Source: Penelope pileata | Lineage: Eukaryota; Chordata; Aves; Galliformes; Cracidae | DNA length: 64,000 nt | Assembly: GCA_013396635.1 (NCBI GenBank) | Contig: WBMW01005528.1 | Location: 142,768 to 206,767 of the forward strand | Direction: 5' to 3' | Shown here: in pieces, positions 11,846 through 24,400 of the stretch | Position numbering within the stretch: the first letter of the stretch is position 1 | Layout of the letters: each line of letters opens with the position of its first letter | Made by a program: the position numbers and the translations under genes | Notes under the pieces: model-generated | The model's input: only the letters and a program-made list of their open reading frames with translations | Databases searched by the model: none | What the model was told of the DNA's origin: nothing

Positions 11846-14800
11846 ACTTCAAATCACTGTTCTTCAGATCCTCTGGGACATCTGCAGCGAGCAGAGGGCC
11901 CAGGTCAAGTATAAACCTTCTGGTTTATTTGGGAACGTGCGTGTCAGTGTTACCATTGCATTAATGAACCATGTAAATCACAGCCAGTTGTTAAATAACG
12001 GAGGGGAGGAGGAGGGGAAGGCAGAAGGGAGTTCGTACCTTTTACAGGGAGAGCTTTGCAGCTGCAAGAAAAAAAAAAAATCTGTGTCAGTATTGCAACT
12101 CGCCAGCTTGGAGGACATAAGTTTCCCATCCAAATATTGCTGCTTCAGAGGCTCTCGCTGCTCCCGAGAGATTCTGAAGAAATTTCTAAAGCCCACCTTC
12201 AGCACGTCTCCAGAAGGGTTTTACAGGAGGCTAATATGAATGGAAATGGTAGGTATGAAAAGGAAAGGTGGGGAGAGGCAGGTTGCTTGTCATTGTCTTC
12301 AAGCTCTCCTGCAGCACAGGGATGTGGGGCTCGGATGCCGACATCCATCACCAACCCTGAAGTACAGTGATGTTCCCAGTTGGTCAACCACCCTTTGGTT
12401 TGGAAAGAGCAAAGCACAGTCCTGAGAGAGGGTCTCTGTTTTTGCTTTAATATTACAGGAAAAGATGGGGGAACTGGACAACCAGGCATTGCTTGGCTGG
12501 AATTGCATATCTTCGCTCTCTGCAGATGAGCAGAATCTCCGTGTAGCTCAGGCCCTCTCCTCTTGCAGCTCCCTTTCCTGAGGATAAAACCAGGACAGTG
12601 GAAGGCAGAACTGTTGTTTTCATTACCATTATCCTAAGGCCCCTTCACTTCAGAAACAGTGAAGGAGAGAGCACTGGGCGGAGATGGAGCATGAGGGCAA
12701 TGGTGGACCCAAGCTCAGCCCTCGGGTTCCCCATCCCTTCCCACGATGGCTGAATGGTGGCCTCAGGAAAGAGGGGGAGAGAAAACACAGGAACTGCAAA
12801 GTGCTCTCACCACTCTGCCCCTTGGTCACCTAATGCTGCTCGTACACCACTCTGTTACAGAGAGCAGCTCTGGTTTAAACCTGGCAGACCCATTGGGGTG
12901 AGGCCATGAGTCAGGCTCTCCCAATTGCCTTCACCCGCAGCAAAGCCCCCATTGGTTTCACTTTGCATCACTGACTGCTGCACAAACCCAATCCACTTCC
13001 ATCTCTGCTGGCCCACAGCCCTGCTGAAAGTTTTCCTTCCTATTTCCAAGCTGACATTTGCAAATACGTGTATTTATACACAACACCATCTTCTGCTGAG
13101 GTGTTTTTTTTAACCAAGTTAGAGTGAGGCAGATGCTCATTTTTTTTTTTTATGTAATAGCGAGGTGCCATCAATGCCTCGAGCTGCACATTTCACATCT
13201 GCAGGAGTCAGGTATTTATGTGCTGTAATAATGAACCATCCGCTGAGCTGCTGCAGAACGACAGGGACATCCTGCATCTCGTGGCTCTTTGTGAAAGCAG
13301 TCCCCGGTCGATAAGTACCGATTTTCTCAGGAGGGGGAGACCCTGTTTGCAGCTGATGTTTTCAGGGTAACAGCGTGCTCGGGGCTGGTGCACAGGGTGA
13401 GATGTCGCTGTGTCAGAAACAGCCAACCATCAGTCCCATTGATCCTCACCCAGACGTGGCTCCCTGGGACCTGGAGCTGCAGAAGTGTAATCACAACAGG
13501 GCTTCATTTTGTCTGCTGAGATGAGCAGCTTTGGAGCTCCATAGCCTTACTCCTTCCCTGTGATTCAGCTTCAGCTTTTTTGCAGCAGCTGATGTAGACA
13601 TCAACAGCTGTCAATGCTACCCCAGGGTAGCGAGCATCCTCCATTCCAGAGAGCGTGCAGGTGGCAGAGGGACATCACCCAAGGGCTGAATTTGTTGATG
13701 AGCTCTTTTCAGAAGCGCAGAGCAAAGTTCAGTGTAATGCAGGGTTTGTTAAATCCAGTAGCAGCAAGCAGGAGATGTTTTGAAGTGTTTGATAAGAAAC
13801 TTGCTTCCAGGCTGGTGAAGTTTCCCTTAGTTTTCTCCCTCTTGGAAGATTTTAGAGTGGTAAGAATTTTAAATACATTCATATAATGCAGCTTCAGACA
13901 GCAAAACGGATTAAAACTCAACTCCAGAAAGAAAAGGAAGTCAGATTACTTGTCAAAATTAAATTTGCCTTTGGATGCCATTACTTTCTACACTAAAAAG
14001 CTCTGGGGATTAGGAGATAAAAGAGCTAAATCCAATCTGGAGACGGGCTCAGAGGAAAATGCCAGCCAGCCAGTAATCCAGGCTCTGTTCTTTAATAGGA
14101 TCCTCCCGAAGTCAAAGAAAGTGAGAACAATTATTTAATTCCATTTTGAATCCTGGCTTCGTTATCCACCCAGTGCAGCATCACTGTTTCAGTGGTGAAG
14201 CAGCCAGAGGCTCAGACCTTGGAGCTCTGTGCTGTGCCCACAGCTCTGTGCCCTCACTGCTGGGTTTATGTGCAGCCAGGCTGTGCCTGGCCAGGGCACA
14301 GGGAGTGCTCCATCCACATCCGAGCAGCTTGGTAGTTCTTCACCAAAGACCATGGCCAATACTAAAAGTCTACTCTCGCTTGTTTTTTTTTCTGTTCAAT
14401 ATGTGTGATTTGTCTGGTTTTAAGAGAAATAAATAAAGATGCACATTGGGCTGAAGAAATGTGCCAGTGCACGTCCCTATGAACGACAAAGTGCCACACC
14501 AGGATGAGCACTGTGACACTCAGTGCTTGGCAGCTCCCGGAAAGCCTTTTCTGGCAGACCCCCTTCATCCTTGGGAGCACAGCCACGGACCAAAGCTGCA
14601 GCCTGCCCCACGTATCCCAGCACCCAGTAACCATGGCTGCACAGCACTCTGCAGGCATGGCTCTGCACAGACACGTGTGCACTGACTCAGAGGATGACTT
14701 AATTCTTCAATACAAAAAGATGCGAGCAGCCCTGTGCTGACAGATTCACACCAAAGTTTTCTTTAACCCAAGCACCAAACACAGCTCTTTGGCTGCTAAT

Positions 14801-16979
14801 GTGGATGGAGATCAGCAATCAATGAACCCCACGGTGCTTTATGGTTCAGTGAGGACCCTCACACACACAGCAGCAGGCACATGCTCTGGTTGCCAAAGCC
14901 ACAGGGATCAGAAGAGGGGCTGCAGTGCAGGGTCCTGTTAATGAAGGACCCGACGATGCTGGGAGCTCAAGAGGTGGGCGAGGAGCAAATGCTAGGGGTG
15001 AATTTTATTCATAATATGAGAAGGAGAGATGGAGAGATCACACACTAGAGTTCAATTGAATGAATGCATCAAGCTGCAAGTCAAGAACTATTTATCCAGA
15101 GATGCTCTTCTACTCTAAAAATGAATTAAAAAAACCAAACAGCCATGGAAAGAAGCCATGGGGCTCCATCAGGAAGGAGGAAAACAAAGGCTCTACCGAA
15201 CCCCAGTGACTTTGGGGCTGGAAAATGCAACCTGCACAGCGAGGGAAGCGGTAGGCTTCGAGGATGGTGCAGCGGGTAAGCAACAGTCCAGAAGGAGGAG
15301 GAAAATGGCTTTTAGAACCCCTGGGTGCCTACTAGGTGTTTTCATAATTAAAGGTCTGCCTCTGTCCAGCAAATCATCAAAACCACACACATGCACATGA
15401 AAAGGACAGCAGGGCCAAGCACAGGGCAAAGTCTGAGCCCAGGGGGATGCTGACTTAAACAAATAACAAGGGGCAGCGAAGGGAATAAACTGCAGCGAGG
15501 TCGGCCAAGTGCCTGCACCTGAGGGGCTTCTGGAGCTGGCAGTGCAGTTCAGTAACACAGGAAACGTTGTGGGTGATGTCCCCGGGATGCCACCGCCAGC
15601 TGTACTGGTGCCAGCCCTGCCTGCAAAGCCAAGGCAGCCCTTCATGCCTGCTGCACACTTTTTTTTTTTTTTTAATTAAAGTAGCTGTAGGGAAATATAA
15701 CATTTTCCATCAGTATTTCATCCCCACGGCTCCCCTGTTTTGTCATTTTAATTAAAGGCAGCCCTGGCCACGGTTTGGATGTTTGCAGTGATTAGTATTA
15801 AATCGAGCTCAGGCCTCCGGGACCGGTGCCTCTTCTGCTTTTTGTTGGGTTTTCACAGCAAACACAGCAGGGCTGGGGCTGAATGCCTGAGAAGGGCATC
15901 GCAGGCAGCAGGGCAGGGCTGTCCCCATCCCACACACAGAGGGCAGATAGTGGGGCCACCATGCCCAAATCTCAGCCCTGGCACTCCCACGGCTGAGCTG
16001 ATTTTTCACTCAGATACACCAACTCGATTTTCCTTTGGAGAACGGATATTTGCTTTAATTGTCTCCTATTAAACCCACCGTGATGCTTTGCCTTGCACAC
16101 ACAGAGCAATAGAGCATTGTCAGCATTGCAATGTAGGGGAGGCAATGGGGCTGGGAGCTCATCTGCCCACCACAGCCCCATTGCCTCTGGCCATCCCTCC
16201 CTCCCAGCTGTGCCATTTTACAGCTGGAGCTTTCCTTCTGCCTAACCTGAACCTGCCTTTCTTCGAGGTTAAGTAATTTGCCCAGAGCTGCTTTGACCGT
16301 TGTTGCTGTTTTAATCATGAGTTGTAAGGGATTCACTGTTTCTGTTAGACACTCAGCTGCAGAGCCAGGCACTTACCTGGGGCCTAGTGTTTCAGTTAGA
16401 AAAAAGCTCCCGTTGTTGTCCTTTATAATGTCAGAGCAAAGGTGGAAAAACACGACCCATGAATCAGCTAACAGTTCAGAAACAGAGAGAGGAAGGAAAG
16501 AGAAAGCACCCAGGAAGGATTTGTTAAATCTGTATTTTTAACACGGTTGAATGCTTTCCCTGTGCCTAATTCAGAGGATTTCCGAGCAGCAGTATGGTGG
16601 TGCGCGGTGCTTCGGGCAACCAGCAGAGCCCAGAAGCTGTTGTGCTATTGCCATAACCTGAGCTTGGCTCCCAGCTGTGGGAGGTGCCCAGGGCTGGGTG
16701 CGAGCCCCCCAGTGTCTCCTGGCCCCCAGCTTCTCCCCCTGGGGCCAGCACCCATCCTGCAGCCCCCTGGGGAAACAGCTCATTGTAACAGCCCAGGGGA
16801 GAGGGAGCAGCTGAGAGCCCGCATGTGCCCAAGAGGCTGAACCAAGGGGGAACACGGGGCCGGTGGAACACAGGTACCCAAATAATACCACCCAACGCAG
16901 TGCCTGAAGCCATGCACGATTCCACACATGTACTAACGTCAGAAAACTCCCCCCAAGACCCATAAGTGCCATGGCAGAC

Positions 16980-17125
16980 AGGCCCGTGTTCCGCAGCACA
17001 GGAGGATGCTCGGCACTGCGGCACGGAGGCGAGCGGCGGCCAAGGGGAAGCGAGAGGCAGCAGCACTGCCAGCCCCGGCTGTGAGCACCGAGCAGATGGA
17101 GGAGACAGGAGGAGCACTGCCGAGT
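16980..17125 (+). other. Small CpG cluster with a possible exon-like frame
   Basis: About eleven CpGs in 145 bp. On the plus strand an ATG at 17006 opens 39 codons running straight to a consensus-like 5' splice site, CCGA|GTGAGT (intron from 17124). The peptide is Ala/Arg-rich and unrecognised. It could be a first exon of an unannotated transcript or chance in GC-rich DNA. Confidence 0.2.
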
Positions 17126-20100
17126 GAGTCAAGATTGAGATTTTGCACAAGGGAAAAGCGTTCTTCCCAAAAGCAAAAAAAAAAAAAGAAAAAGTATCTT
17201 GTCAACAAGTCTTCAAGATTGCGGAGATCACAAGGCTGCTACGAGCCCTCGCAGGGACACCTGGAGCAGCACCAGCTTTCTGCTAGCTGGAGTTGTGTTG
17301 TTTTGGTGAGAGTGTATGCAGAAGCTGTGGAAATTGAGGGTTGTGCAGCCAGAAGCAGGATTCATGGTTTGGTTTCTCATCCTGTACACAATCAGAGGAG
17401 GAGAGCAGCTGCAGCCCCCCCCCCCNCCCTCCTTAACAGCTCTCAACACCTTTAGCACTGATGGAGGGCCACATCCAGCCCTCACCTTGACCCCGGGTAA
17501 GAGGATTATTGCCCCAAAACAGCTGAAACCTGGATGCCAAGACTTTAGAGAAAGAGCAACCACCTCTTAACACCATGTAAAGAAGGATGATATTTTAGCA
17601 ACCACCTTAGCCTCTAAAGAGAAGGAACAAAACACTTGCACTGACCTAGAGATGCAGGAAAATCCCAAAGCTTTCTCCTTCCTTCTGCCCAGACTTCTAC
17701 AGCCTCCTTGGTAATGACTTCGTACTTAATTAATTAACAGTGTTAAAGTTATTCATCACACCTGACTCAGGCTTGGCTATGAGGAGGGTGGTTTAACCCC
17801 TTCCAGCCCAGCACCTCTGAGCTGCCCCCTAGCCTCCCCTGGAGCACCCTGGAGTGCTGCACATCAGCAGCAGTGTGAGGGAGGCTGGGTCTGACCTGGG
17901 TCCTAGTCCCTGTCTGGTTGGTGTATCTGGAGCCTCAGACCACAGACCTGATTGATGGTGCTTTTATCATGAGCCGTATTTCTCCCTGTGTCCCTTGGCT
18001 GCATCTCATCCAGCTTCCCACAGGCCATGACCTTGGGTGGGAAAATGGAGCCTGCAAAGCCAGGGCAGCATCATGTTAGAGCATTTTAATTCATTTCTTT
18101 GAATGCTGTGGGCTTGCAGTGAGCCCTGCACAGAGCAGTGCACCGAGCTGACCTTCCTGCAGCTTAAGGATGAAGGGCTGCACCACGCACACCAGCACAG
18201 CTTTATGTGAGTGCTACCGAGATGCTTAAGAATAAATTAAATGCATCCAACTCCCCGTAGAATGATGAATCAATCTCATTAGCACGTCTCACCCACAACT
18301 CTCAAAGTGCTGATGCTGGGAAAAAGTTCCTCTATTTTCCCTTTTCTCTCCTTGCCTGTCCTCACAGGCATCTCCCCAGCCTCCCTTGGCTCGTGGGGAG
18401 GGTGGGGATGAGCCAAACCCCGTGGGTAAGGATAGGCACCTGCTCCCATTTTACTGCTTCTGGAGGAGCCACTTTGGGCACCAGCTCATCCCTCCATGCT
18501 GCCACCACGCTCATGGCCCCAGCTTCGGCTGTGCCATGGGGCTGTCACCTCACTGCTCCCATCCCACTCCAGCCACGAGCTCACATGCTTCCAGTGGGTG
18601 CAGTGACAGCAAAATGCAGCCCACTGCTGCTGAGAGGGGATGCTCCTGACAGTGGCATGGCAGGGATCAGCAGTCCTGGTTAAATCAGCACCGGGGCATC
18701 ATTCCACTCTGTACTCTTCATCTACCTCTGACCAGGAAGATAGTTCAGTATCTTCCTATCTACCACATGAATACCGTATCCTGACCCCCACATCTGCCAC
18801 TAAAACAAATTCTGGGGAGATTTCAGCTACAGGGACTCTGGGCTCCCACGTTTTATTACAGAAGAATCAGTTTTGCATTACAAAGGGCAGCAAGGAACCT
18901 TCCTGTGCTGGGGCTGCAGCTCTCCCTAAGATGAGCTATAACCGAGCTGACTGGAAGCCTGAAATATTAACTGCTCATCCTGGCCACGTGGAAGTAATTG
19001 CCATGGAGTAAAACAGAGAAAGGATCCATTTACAGCTCTTAGGGAACATTTCACCCTGAAGGAAGTTACCACCTCTCCCCAAAATGGGTAAGATTTAGTC
19101 TCCCAATGTACACGTACTCCTTCTCTCTTCTTAAAATCAGCACATCTACTGGGCAGACAGAATGGAGGAGAAATGCTAAGGAATGGGAGGAGAGCACATC
19201 TCAGCTTCTCACCACAGGTTCCAGTGAAGCCCTGCGGGGTGATGCTGCTCTCCCATCACCCATCAGCAGAAATCTGGGGGTGTGAACGTGTGCACCTGAG
19301 GAAGCAATGGAAGGTTAAAGCTGAGGTTCCTCTATGTAGGCCAAGTACATCTCCAGCGCGGGACTTGAGGCTGAGCTGCCCACTGGGGGCACGGGGCTGG
19401 GAGATGACAGCACGGGGAGATGGCTGTGTGTGTCTGCACACAGTGGGGCTGCCAGCAGGGAAACCAGGCACAAGCTGGCTGTTGCGTGGGCAGGAGGAGA
19501 GGAGAGATGTGAGGATGCTCTGTGTGCTCACAGCTAGCTCAGGGCAGCAGGTCAGTGCTGTCATCACCCTTTGGATTGAGGCAAAGCATTTCTGGGATGT
19601 CATCCTAATCCCTGATGTTATTGATCGCCCACTTCCAAGCTGAAATCTGGGTATCACAGGCAGCCTTCCAGGGTGTCCCCGGGCCATGCTGCTGCCCATC
19701 AGAGAGCAATTGGAGCTCACCCACGGACACGGGGTGGGCAGCAGAGCCCATGGGCAGCCCAGCATTCACACAGTTACATGCTGCTTTCCCCTATTTGCAG
19801 GCAATGAATGAAAAAGGGTGATGCTGTACCAGCGCTACGGGCTTGGCTCACTGGCACAGAGTAGGAGGAAGCCTGCAAAGCCCAGTGCTCGTTACGAGCC
19901 ATACATCCTCGGCTGTTGTGCGTAATAGTCTGCTCCTAATGAAGCTTGAACTGAAGCCAGTGAAATCGTACAAATGTAAGGGAGAGGAAAACAACAGGCC
20001 TTGTGCTTAAAGTCTGCATTAAATCTTGTCTGCTGAATAAATATTAAATATTACAGATCATTTCACACCTGTGGGTGATGGGAGGTACAGTGCTGAATGC

Positions 20101-21283
20101 AGCACCTGCTGTATTTCATGTTCAGGGCCAGCACGCCACGAGCCTGAGAGGCAAGTACTGGGAAATATCTCTCTGCACATGCTGGCAGACATGATCTGCA
20201 TTGTCCCAGATTCTCCAATGGCTTTACACAGTCTGTTGATCCACTGTAATGGGGAGGAGGAGGAGCCTTTATGCAAAACCTCTAGTTTATGAATGTGCCA
20301 TTTATATGCCAAATTTATCAGCCTAGATCTGGAGGCTCAGAGCGATTTGGAAGCGACAAATCACTTAGTGCGTTGCCTCCAAACCAAGCTAAATAAGACC
20401 CCAGGGAACGGGGCAGTCCACGGTCACTGCCTCCGTCCTATCCTTTGCTCTTGACGTGTTTTTTGCAGTGGTGTACAGTGGTGGTATGGAAGTACCCATC
20501 CCAGTCTTTAGCTGTATCAGCTTCCTAATAGAGTTCCTCTGGTTTTATACTTTATCTTCTCTTCTCTGAACATCAATGGAAGGGAAGATTCAATGTTAAC
20601 AGAAAGAGGAGCCAAGAGAAAGTATTTTACAGGCTACTCGCTTAGCACAGCTCTGCCAGGGACTTTATCAGGCACTTCTCCAACTCTCAGCTAACCCAGC
20701 TTGCTCTTAGCAGCTGCTGGCCCTCACCTGGGGAGCAGGGGGTGCTCAGAGTGTTCCCTGCAGTTGCACCCACAAGCTGAGCAGAATTTGGGCGAGCAGA
20801 GCTGCATGAGGGTCTGCAGTTCCATTTGCTTCTGAGGGTGAGCAGAGGGAGTCCTGTGCTTTCTCCCACCCATTTGTTCATCAGGTGAGGACCAGTTGGT
20901 GCATAATCTTCTGTGACAAACAGATTTTCCCCAAGAATCCCATAAAGGACTTGGAAAGGACTTTTATGACTTCATAAAGCACTTTGCTAACGACTTGCTT
21001 TACCACTGCTAAATCAACTGAAATCATTTAGCACTGTCCTCTTGTAGCTTTCCACACTTGGTCTAGGGAGGAGGGGGAAATTAAGAGTGCTGACATTTGC
21101 AAAATACATCTCAACCCATATTAGATGGTGTTAATTAAAATGACTTGCCGGGTAATGAGCTACAAGAAAAAAAAGAAATCAATCAGTCTTAGCACAATTA
21201 AAGCCAGCTAGTCCAGCTCTGTGCCGACAGAGCAGATCCAGCACTCCTGGCACAGGGCAGCTATCAGCCTGCATAGCTTCCTT

Positions 21284-21413
21284 CATCCTGGCCTCCCTGT
21301 CCATAAAGCATCCTTTAAGCCATCCTGTCCATTAAGCACCCTGCATCCCAGCATCCTGGCCATAGCACATCCTGCATCCCTGCATTCTGGCCATAAAGCA
21401 TCCTGCATCAATA
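21284..21413. repeat. 31-bp tandem repeat (short minisatellite)
   Basis: Three consecutive units begin at 21321, 21352 and 21383, exactly 31 bp apart. They share CATCCTGGCCAT and CATCCTGCATC blocks. A diverged fourth copy of about 37 bp begins at 21284. Unit divergence is a few bases each. Confidence 0.85.
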
Positions 21414-24400
21414 AGCTATGATGAGACTTAGGTGTTTCACAGGATTGAACAGTTTGAGACTGGGTGAGCTCATCCTCAGGGGCAGTGAGGGTCTCTGCAG
21501 CCCTCTCCTTCCAGCATTCCCCACCCCATCCCCAGGAGCAGAACACATCCATCATTACTGCAGACCACACGCAGTGCTAAACCCTGCACTGCCCTGCCTC
21601 ACCCACCTCCATGCACAGCCAGTGCTTTGAGATCTGGCTCTGATCAATACAGGGGATGTCTTCAGAGAACAAGAAAAAAAGCAATGAGAATAGAGGGGGG
21701 GAAAGAAATGTGCTGCTTCTTGCCCCAGAGGTGCCTTGCAGGCGGTCTGGCTATGTCGCAGATTAACAGCGAGGTGAATGCTTTGTAACATCATTGCAGG
21801 CACTCTGTGTATCTGGAGACTGAACTACGAAATGAAATGTGACCCTGTCTCCAAAGAGGGGAATTTCAGCTCTGCGTTGTGGAGCAAAGCTTGGCTGTAT
21901 ATTCTCAAGGTGTTTTGCAGCTTCTGCTCCAAAATTCATGTAAACATCTGCCTTGGCTTAAGTGCTTCCTTAACACCAGCTCTCTGCCGAGCAGGGGCCT
22001 GTTTCAGATAATGCAGCACACAGCTTCTGCCTGCTGAAGCTCTTATTAAGTGTCAGAACAAAATGGGCAAGGCTTGCAAGTAAAAGTATCCTCCGATAGG
22101 AGCAACCTCCGAGCAGGTACCTGCAGCAGGAACAGCTCTGTTGCACCCAGCGGAGTGATGTGCCACACATTGGCTCCAAAGCATTTCCCCATTGGAACTG
22201 TGCCTAAGAGAGGAACGAGTTAAAATGGATCACACATGCACTTTTCTCCTCTCTCTAGCTCTCCTCACCCCCCGTGTGTGCAGGCACACCACAGAGCTTA
22301 CACACCTTTCTCAGTGCTAAATAAATGAGTTATGGCTACATGAGCACCTGGGGACCTCCTGCTCCCCTCCTCCCACCCCATTTGTGCTGGGAGCAGCTCA
22401 GAGCCAACCCAGCACAGCAGGGAGCTGAGTGCAGGGCATCTCCTGCTCCAGGGTCAGGGAGAGCTCTCCTCCCCTCTCACAGCTGCTCCCATTACTCTGT
22501 GCTTAACAGCAGTGAGCTGCGATGGCTGTGCAGGAGGAGCCTTGGGTGAGCCTTTCTCCTGCTCATGCACAGTAAAGAGAGGAGAAAATTCCTCCTCATC
22601 GCCAGCAGCAAAGCCCACATGATCAAGAGGCCTCAAGATTTTGGCTGTCAGCAACAACCGGTGTCATGGCACGGAGCCTTTGCTTTATAACAGACACTCA
22701 AATTATTGATAAGTGCTGTCAGGAGGATCTGAGTGAAGGCAGTTACCAAGCAGAGGCCCTTCCTCATTCCAGCGTTGCCTCTGATGCATGACCCCGAGAA
22801 TCAGAAGGATGGTCACACGTGCTTCAGCTTTAATTTCCTTAAATAATGCATCGTTAGGAGGGCTGGGAGCTGGGGAAATGCTCTGATGAGTCCGTTTGTA
22901 GTGGTGCACTGAAGGCTGCTCTGAAGTGTCATAGCTATGATACAGCTCTTCAGAGGATGGATGCAGAGATGGGTGCAGATCAGGAGCAGAGTGGATGGGG
23001 TGTATATAGGCAGCGGGGATCCAGCTGGGCTGGATGAGGAGCTGTGACACAGCTCGGTACCCACACAGCCAGGAGGTGCAGCCCAGGGTGGCTGTCACCC
23101 CTCTGCAGCATCACGGGGCGTGGGGACGGCGTGAGTTTGCTATTCGCAGCACGGGAGGACTGGAGCATCTCCCCCACACTTTCACAGCCTGCAAAAACTT
23201 TCACATTTTCTTAAAGGAAGACTCCAAGCAAACAAATGGGAGCGTGAGCAATTCATCACTGTCTCAAAATGATTCTCTTTGATTTGTGAAGTCTCAAAGG
23301 GTGACACGCAGAAGCGGGCATGCTTGGTCACACCTGAGCTGCTTCCAGAACAGCTCTGCCTTGGGGATGTGCAAGCATTTTTAATTATCTGTGCTAGGAG
23401 AGTATGTTTGGGTAACTGGAGGAAAGATGGGAGGATACATATAAACCCCTGATCTTCAGGAGTTTTACAGCAACCAAGCCAAGGCTCGTGCACACCATCA
23501 CTCCTATATGCAGGCTGGAAAGACTCCAGATCGAGCACGGGGACATTTGCTAAGGGAAGATGGAGCTCCTGGCTCAGAGCAGTCACTGGGAAGTCACCAG
23601 ACAGACTGCTCAGCTGCCTGACTTCTTCACAAAGTCTGCAAGTTCTGTACAGAATTCACTCGTGCTCTGTCCCTCAGAGGCACTGGGCACCAACATCAGG
23701 AGCTGCACATACCCAGCATTGTGAGAAAAGAGTTAAAATAGAATATATTTATACATACACACAATAGATGTATTTCTTGTAAACTTGGCAGGACTTCGTT
23801 TAGGAAAAAGTAAATTAAGAAGTGCCTGTGTCACTAAAAAAAATGCATGGGTTAAAGAAATCCTAAGTGCAGATGCCAGAGAAGCCTGTTGCCTTCAAAA
23901 AACACTTATCAGCATCTTTGTCAGAAGAAAACCTTTTTTCTCTTTTTTTTTTTGATAAACTACCAAAGAAGATGGGATGCAGAAATAAATGATGAATGAA
24001 AAGCCTTAATTAAATACAAACCAAGAGGGACTCAGGGCATTGTGTTTTAATTCAGTCCTCTGACAGCACTTCATAAGCCTAAGGACAACGTCTCACATTT
24101 TGTAATGCAAATGAGCTGCTACACCGGCAACCTTCACTCCTCAGCTGAAGAGATGGGAGAGTTGAAAGCTCTGGAAAAAAACACCTCCAAGGGATCTAGT
24201 GGAATGTGCCTTTTTTTTTTTTTTNCAGTTTCCCACCTCAGAAGACAAAGTCCCACGAGCATCCTGGCCAGCCCAGCTGGGTTGGGCAGCCACAGAGACA
24301 AGGGCAGAGGAAAATCATGTATGGGATCATAGGATGTGGGAAAAAGTACTGGGGAGATGGGTTTTGCCTGCCCACCTTCTCATGTCAGAAGACAAGCCCT

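Larger units (their letters stand above)
4276..21283. other. Long intergenic stretch, no protein-coding gene seen
   Basis: Seventeen kb of mostly unique, moderately GC-rich DNA. All open frames are short or composition-driven, with no recognisable domain. Smaller items inside it are listed separately: an RFX-type X-box, a pyrimidine tract, an octamer/CCAAT stretch, and CpG clusters near 8.9 and 17.0 kb. AT-rich, conserved-looking segments occur near 7.2-7.6, 13.7-14.1 and 20.0-20.4 kb. Confidence 0.6.

Noticed and set aside
16566..17150. 194-codon minus-strand open frame
   Set aside because: Spans GC-rich DNA with alternative frames and shows no domain. The only notable part is the CpG cluster at its upstream end.
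19370..19400. Possible CTCF site near CCCACTGGGGGCAC
   Set aside because: One base short of the core spacing of the CTCF consensus. Not a convincing match.
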